Positions 41,026-64,000 of a stretch of DNA of 64,000 nucleotides are shown piece after piece (positions within the stretch are counted from its first letter, which is position 1; the number at the start of each line of letters is the position of its first letter). The notes below the pieces were generated by a model, which was not told the origin of the DNA, did no database searches, and worked only from the letters and a program-made list of their open reading frames with translations. The position numbers were made by a program, and so were the translations under genes. The stretch is from Atrina japonica (taxonomy: Eukaryota > Mollusca > Bivalvia > Pterioida > Pinnidae). The stretch is taken from NCBI GenBank assembly GCA_030159075.1, contig BROG01000540.1, forward strand, positions 209,501 through 273,500. Reading direction: 5' to 3'.

Positions 41026-42258
41026 TTTTTTTTTTTACTATCAACAATTTTTAATGACATCTGTACCAAGATAAATCAAGTAGCATACATAGAACATGAT
41101 CATATACGCACAAAACAAATTTATCTGCATGCAAACACACAACCAGATAATAAATGCATTACAACTTTTCTAAGTAACAAGATTTTATCACTTTTAACTT
41201 ATTTGCAATATTTATACATTTATATACAATGTACACATATAAATGAATCTCATGTTTTTATCTGTAAAACAGTGTAATTTTCTAAATCAAAACGTCAATA
41301 GTTAAATGCTGGCTAAAATATCCTGGCAAATACATATACATCGCCTACCTTATATAATATAACATGTAATTTATACATATTTATGGCAGTGTTTATCATG
41401 GCAACCAATAACTTGAATTCATGAAACTGGATTAAAAGATGGGAATGAAGATTAAGAAATGGTTTTACATTTCAAAAATGAAATACTTTAAATAAAAATG
41501 AAATTACTCAAAATGAACACTGTAAATTTTGCAATATCTTAATGACCATTGAAATAATAGGTCAAATATCAGAATGAGTTTTAAATTTGCAAATTATAAT
41601 TTTGATGATCATATAGTATTATGCAAAACTGTTATTCAAGGTGGACTTTTCAGTGATTTGGTGACCATGGTGATAACTGCAATATTGTCAAATAAATTAC
41701 CTCTCATGAGAAATAGGTCTATAAAGAATTTTTTGGAATTTTTTCAAAAATTAAAAAAAAAATCTATGAATCACATCCAGTCACATATACTAAATTTCCA
41801 AAATCTTCGAAACATACTTCTCTCTTTTCATTTTTAAAATTTGTGATTACAGTTAAGATGACTTAATACCCATTCTTTTTAAAATTCTTTACAAAGATTT
41901 CTTTTTTATTGTACATAAAGAATAGAAATATATTAAAAACATGACAAAACTATAATGAAAAGTGCACATAATGTTGGATATCATAAAACAATATATTCAG
42001 AAACTGTACAATTTCAATAAATAGTTCAAAATGGACATATATACACAATGATAGTGTGAAGGAATGTTTCACATGTACAATTGATTACAAAAGAGAAATA
42101 CAATCAATTACAAAAAACAGAAGTCTTACTTGAACTTTGAGCTACAAGAAATTAACAAAAGCAATGAAGCGTTTCTTTTTTGCTCTCAAGTGTTTGGTCC
42201 ACTGTTCCACAAGGGAGGGAAATGAGCAAAGAACTAAAACATAAAAATTACTGCCATC
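41026..42258. other. Intergenic DNA, no gene seen
   Basis: Very AT-rich. No coding region or repeat recognised. Confidence 0.4.
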
Positions 42259-42341
42259 TTAACCCTTTCAACTCTACACACCACAATGGACCAGTCTAAA
42301 CAATACCATACTATCTAGAAACTTAGGGTTGAAAGGGTTAA
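42259..42341. mobile_element. TTAA-flanked mini-MITE, copy 3
   Basis: TTAACCCTTTCAACTCTA ... TAGGGTTGAAAGGGTTAA, with near-perfect TIRs of about 18 bp. Confidence 0.75.
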
Positions 42342-43200
42342 ACCAAAAAAAAAAGGAAAAAAGAGAACATTAAGTGCTTCGGACAACAAATATGGATGAA
42401 CCTAACACAAACGAGTAGAGAAATCATCACAAACGTAGGTTGTGTTTAATTATTTTTAAATCTTATGGCGTACTTTCGAGCATTTTCCTGGTTACCCACA
42501 TATATGTATATAATTCACTTCTGAAGTTAGATCATATCAAATATGGTTATTATTACCTTCCTGTATTTCCCAATATATATAAATTACAACTAACAACTGA
42601 AAATAATATAATACAAACTATGTACAGATAGCACTGAACAATATTTGTAGCACATAAAGGTCTTCTTTGTAACAAATTACCATATCTAATGTTATTTCTT
42701 TTTTAAAAAGATTTGTTTTTTTTTAAATTCTAGTTTTAAAAATATCTTCTTGGTTAAGACAACATCCAAGATTAAATACAAGTTGAAATGGCCCATTACA
42801 TCTCAATGGCCTATTTGGGACTACAGGAACCAGTTAAAAGATTTTGAGAGGTAGAGTAAGCACAAAGCTTTGAATCTAACGATAATGACAAGAAGTTAGC
42901 ATTTTGTGTATTTAAATGAACTCCATGACACACATGAATGTGTGAAAATTTGGAATACAAACGTAATGGCTAAGAAAAAAATGGATGATCAATATTATTG
43001 CTACTACCCCACTACAGAAATGCAGCAAACTGGGGGTAACAAAGCGTCCTGGAAAATTTTCCATCAATGGCACTCTTACTCAATGTCAAAGGAGACAATT
43101 AATGAGGTCATAGTGACCCTGTTTAATATTGAATTATGTATATTCTCCATAAGCATGCTTAACTAAGTACTGTGCGCATTTGTCAACAAAACAATATATT

Positions 43201-43550
43201 CTGTAAATTGGGATATTTTGGTGTCACTAAATTTTGGCCACTTTGGTAAAAAAATGAAGGGCTATTTTTGGTCAGTCAAAATTTATTCATTTATGTTTAT
43301 ATCATGTTTGAATATGGACTACAATTCAACCTTTCAACAATTCCAGCTGGTACAAATACAATAATTCGAATTGATAAAACATTTACGCAGTGTTATTTTA
43401 AAAACGTTCATCAAAAACACTCAACTACTTTTTAAAAAAGTAATGGCAGAAACATTGTGTACATATTTTAGATTGTTTCATTTTGGCCATTTATATAGGG
43501 TGGCCAGATTGGCCAAAATTAAATAATGGCAAAAATATCCCAATTTACGG
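43201..43550. mobile_element. MITE with TIR around GTAAATTGGGATATTTT, copy 1
   Basis: The left end CTGTAAATTGGGATATTTTG is mirrored by AAAATATCCCAATTTACGG at the right. The interior is rich in TTTTGGCCA and TGGCCAAAA motifs. A diverged second copy is at 57850-58252. No coding sequence. Confidence 0.8.
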
Positions 43551-44137
43551 AGACATAAAACAAATACAGAGAATTAACAGCGAGTTTATGTGGCAAAGTA
43601 ATTTTACAAAAAAAAACTCTAACAGATCAGGCAAAAATACAGAATTATTTTGATACAAAACAACAATGCTCAACCACACAAAAGAAAGTACAGTTAATAA
43701 CAGAGAATTATATTCAGGTATTAAAAAACAAAGTTAAAAACATTTACTCTATTCAACATTTAAAATAAGCATCACTGGTTTCATTGTATCACTGTATGAT
43801 AGAAATCATTCTGGAATGATGAAAGACAATAATTATTCCCAATTAACTTAGTCTTGTATATACAAATATACATATATTATTATTTATCATCTAATAAATC
43901 AATATAACAAATTAAACCAGTGGCATTGGATTGAAATTTTGAAAATAAGAAAAAACGAAAAAAAAACTGAAACATGAGTTGAAATGACGAAATATACGAA
44001 GAAGTTTAATTCATAAAATTCATTGCAATTTCACAAAAACATTTATTGAATAGGAACCATGCAGACAACAATTCCTGTCTATTGCTTGTACCAGTAAAAT
44101 CAATTGACTTCTCTGGTGTATATAGTTATATGTTTCT
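43551..44137. other. 3' flank or 3' UTR of the neuregulin-like gene
   Basis: An AATAAA on the minus strand (44042-44047) lies about 90 bases after the stop and could be the poly(A) signal. Nothing else is recognised. Confidence 0.4.
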
Positions 44138-61184
<17,047 letters not shown>

Positions 61185-64000
61185 CTAAGGCCACGGTAAC
61201 ATATATATCATAGATTTTAAAATACAGGTACAAAATTACGATATGTAATTGGCATTTAGTACATTTGTACACACAAACGGGGAACAAAAGACGTAAGCAG
61301 ATTGGTATGCTAGTTGATTCCAATGTATATTGTATACAAATCTGTGTGTTTAACTTGACCGAAATATAACAAACTAATCTCTCTGGTCCCTAAGGCGTAT
61401 TACCACTAATATAACACTATTTAGTGGATAAGTATTTTGCCACGCAAACTTTGATATTGTCCTTTTTTCTATTTTAGATAATGAATCTTATTTATTTGCA
61501 TCAAAACATTTTCATAGTACAGAACTTTAAGGCCAAAAATTATATTTGTTTGATGTGAACCAACCAGTTGGAAAAAGCACGACCCGATTTTTTTTTCTCA
61601 ACAGACTAGTGTTGACCACTTAATTTTTTTTCCTATCAAAAATCTGAAAATTTGTTGAATTTATACATCAAATTTAGAAAGACATTTTAAAAAAAGAATT
61701 GCCTACAAACCAACCCAGTTTTAAAATAACTGGTTTGACACAACAAACAATATGTATTAAATTTTTAATAATGGCCTGATATACAGTTACACCAGGAGCA
61801 TTAATTTTCTTGCACATTTATATTTTCTTTACATATCATATTCCTTTATAATTATGTATCATCTTCATTATATGTGTATATGCTCTTTTAGATATTAAAA
61901 TCATGAACAATGTCTCCTCCAAGGAGTGTTAATCTGCCTTTATTACAAAATATAAATAGAAAAAAGGTTAACTGATGGTCGGTCATGTGTCAGATACATA
62001 AATGCCTGTGGTTAAGTGTTAAATTGCAAGTGCGAAGTCCAAGTTCAAATCCAGGCAAGTCATACTTGATACTTTATCACAGATAATAATGGTTCCTTCA
62101 CCAAGTACTTCATACAAGAAGATTTCTTGTTCAGGGGATTGATTTATGTTCCTTTACAATTGGCAGGGACCTAGCAATTATTGATATTTATGTGTGTCTT
62201 CTTACCATACAGAGAAGCTCAAAGCATCATGTTTGCAAGATAGAAATCAGACCTGGTTCAAATTTTACACTGACTTTGTGTACGCATATATATGTTTATT
62301 TATTGTGCATTGCAAGTGCTTCTTCATTTGTTTTTTAACACATAGTTTCTAATGACATTATGTGTAACTGTTTTCTAGATTAATGTACAAATGGTTCGCT
62401 TTGTTCTAACAAATTATGACACCCAATAATCAAACAAAAGGGAACAACAGTGTGCCAGATATGGACATTTCAGGTGATGTCATCAAATATAAGTGTCTTT
62501 TATTTCATGTATCATCATTTTTTTATTAATTGAAGGAATGTTATACATGTACATGGTTTAGGTATATTTACATGTAAACTAAGTGTAGTAATAAACTGTG
62601 TACCAGTGTCCAAAAATATAATAAATGGAAACACAATGATTAAATATCAGATTATTCTTGTACAAACCTCGCTCACACAAGAATAAATATTTGAGTAAGT
62701 AGGTGCGACTTTCCTACTTAGAAGATGTTAAAACAGATTGTGGTTTCAAAGGGTAATATATGAAGAAGAAAAATTGAAATGAACTCAAGATTGCTTACTT
62801 TAATGACTGAGATATCATGTTTTGTTCATCAGTTTCAATATCATAACAGTACTACTCCGTGTTGAAAGACAATTGATGTTTGTATAAAGCCAAGTTCAAA
62901 ATTACCATTACTTGTGAAAATTTTAACATAAATGGAAGGTATCAAAGAGATTTTTAAAGTTACGTTTTGTTGAGGTTGTTAATACAATCATCCATGTTCC
63001 TGTTTATCTGTCTGTATTAGATGGACCTGTCGACAGAACAACTGATACAAGTTCCCATCACAAGAAAAACATTTTTCCCCTGAAAATTGACAAAACGCCA
63101 AGAATTCTTCTACTTCAAATCAGAGATTCAAAAAATCTGTGTTCATGTTAGTTTGCAATCACTGCAAGCCTCTGAAACTTTATCTAAAAATTAAGATACA
63201 AAGAAGATATTGTAACCCTGGGGATCTTGTATATCTTGGCCCCTGTTACTTTTGGTTTATGTATTTATCATATGTGTTACAAAAACAAAACCACCGGCAG
63301 TTCCTATTGTTTTGTGTGCTGCTCTGTTAGTGTGGTCAAAGATGATCCCATACGGCTAAGGCCAACATAATACTTCTACCACAATGTTATGAAATGTGAC
63401 AAGGTCAAATACAGTATGAATTTTCTTTTCTTTTACTTTCATTTTAGCCATGAGCTAGATATATAAGATAGAGAAAAAGGTGGAAATTTTATTGTTCAAA
63501 TAAGACCCTTCACATGAGATATTAAGTATAATCTGTACATTATGTATGAATCTTAGCAATACATCTTAATGGTTGGCAGATTTGTGTGTGTGTGTGTATA
63601 TTGAACAAAGGAATAAAAAAAAATACTGTTTATTAATTCATGATGCCAATTATACAAAATGTTACCAAATCAGTCAAATAAAATTCAAAATCCTGATCAC
63701 TCAGAGCTGAAGAATTGCAACGTTTCTTGCACAGAACAATGCAATCTCAACCTGACCTAAAAATACTGGTTGACTCTGTTATGATTACATAGAAAATTGC
63801 TGATGGAGCAAAAATTCAGAGAACATCAAGATAAAGATGCAGAAGTAATACCTTGTAAGACTTAAGACTTTATTAATGTGAAACAATTTTATATAATTAC
63901 TAAGTGTTTTAATTTTTCTACTGGGTAATAAAACCAGTTGGTAATAAGGTGCAGTAATGTATATACTATATATATATATATATATATATAAAGATACATA
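61185..64000. other. Intron or 5' flank, no gene seen
   Basis: A degenerate tRNA-like SINE head (TGTGGTTAAGTGTTAAATTG ... AAGTTCAAATCCAGG) lies near 62005-62060. The window ends in a (TA)n run (63967-63990). No exon was recognised. Confidence 0.4.
62000..62065 (+). mobile_element. Degenerate tRNA-like SINE head
   Basis: Contains a box-A-like TGTGGTTAAGTGTT and box B AAGTTCAAATCC separated by about 30 bases. No foldable tRNA cloverleaf was apparent. Confidence 0.35.

Overview
This window looks like nuclear DNA of a marine invertebrate, most probably a mollusc and perhaps a bivalve. The reasons are AT-rich sequence, short exons with GT-AG introns in long introns, dense short repeats, tRNA-derived SINEs, and three animal gene families. 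The species is not established. Most open frames in the window are chance or repeat-borne.

Host genes. (1) Minus strand, about 2.5-10.5 kb: the 5' part of a monocarboxylate-transporter-like (SLC16/MFS) gene, with two coding exons and three candidate 5' non-coding exons; it continues off the left edge. (2) Plus strand, 28.6-31.2 kb: a small gene for a CYSTM1-like Pro/Gln/Tyr-rich, cysteine-tailed membrane protein, with an upstream ORF whose stop overlaps the main start. (3) Minus strand, 44.1-61.2 kb: a neuregulin-like, membrane-anchored EGF growth factor. It has a linker exon, an EGF N-half exon, two phase-compatible alternative EGF C-half exons, a transmembrane exon and a long cytoplasmic tail.

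The exceptional region is 13.83-27.13 kb: a composite Polinton/Maverick-like (endogenous adintovirus-like) element. It has long terminal inverted repeats (TIRs) and a near-perfect 6-bp target duplication. A second related element (about 14.30-23.19 kb) appears nested within it, with its own TIRs. It carries a broken B-family polymerase N-terminal region without the catalytic part, a broken BIR (IAP-type) gene, a gene with two CCHC zinc knuckles, and several short unknown genes. Five of the short-gene 3' ends carry a 16-nt stem-loop of the replication-dependent histone mRNA type (GGCCCT-UUUC-AGGGCC, flanked by CAAC and ACC), followed by a purine-rich stretch like the U7-binding element. Two more, in a duplicated arm, are decayed. 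No histone gene is present. This is the strongest candidate for an undescribed system: a mobile, virus-like element whose short genes appear to use the cell's histone pre-mRNA 3'-end machinery. Its TIRs are also packed with CRE, ETS, CCAAT and YY1-like motifs, so they may act as promoters.

Other mobile DNA includes a reverse-transcriptase retroelement with inverted arms (35.7-38.8 kb) and solo copies of its 3' end, a hAT-like insertion inside a 35-bp minisatellite (11.3-12.2 kb), an 8-bp-TSD element nested in the Polinton-like element (23.27-23.89 kb), several MITE families, SINE copies, a long palindrome (30.6-30.9 kb), and many mini- and microsatellites. Several genes of the large element are broken by stops or frameshifts, so it is probably a relic, although assembly indels could explain some breaks.
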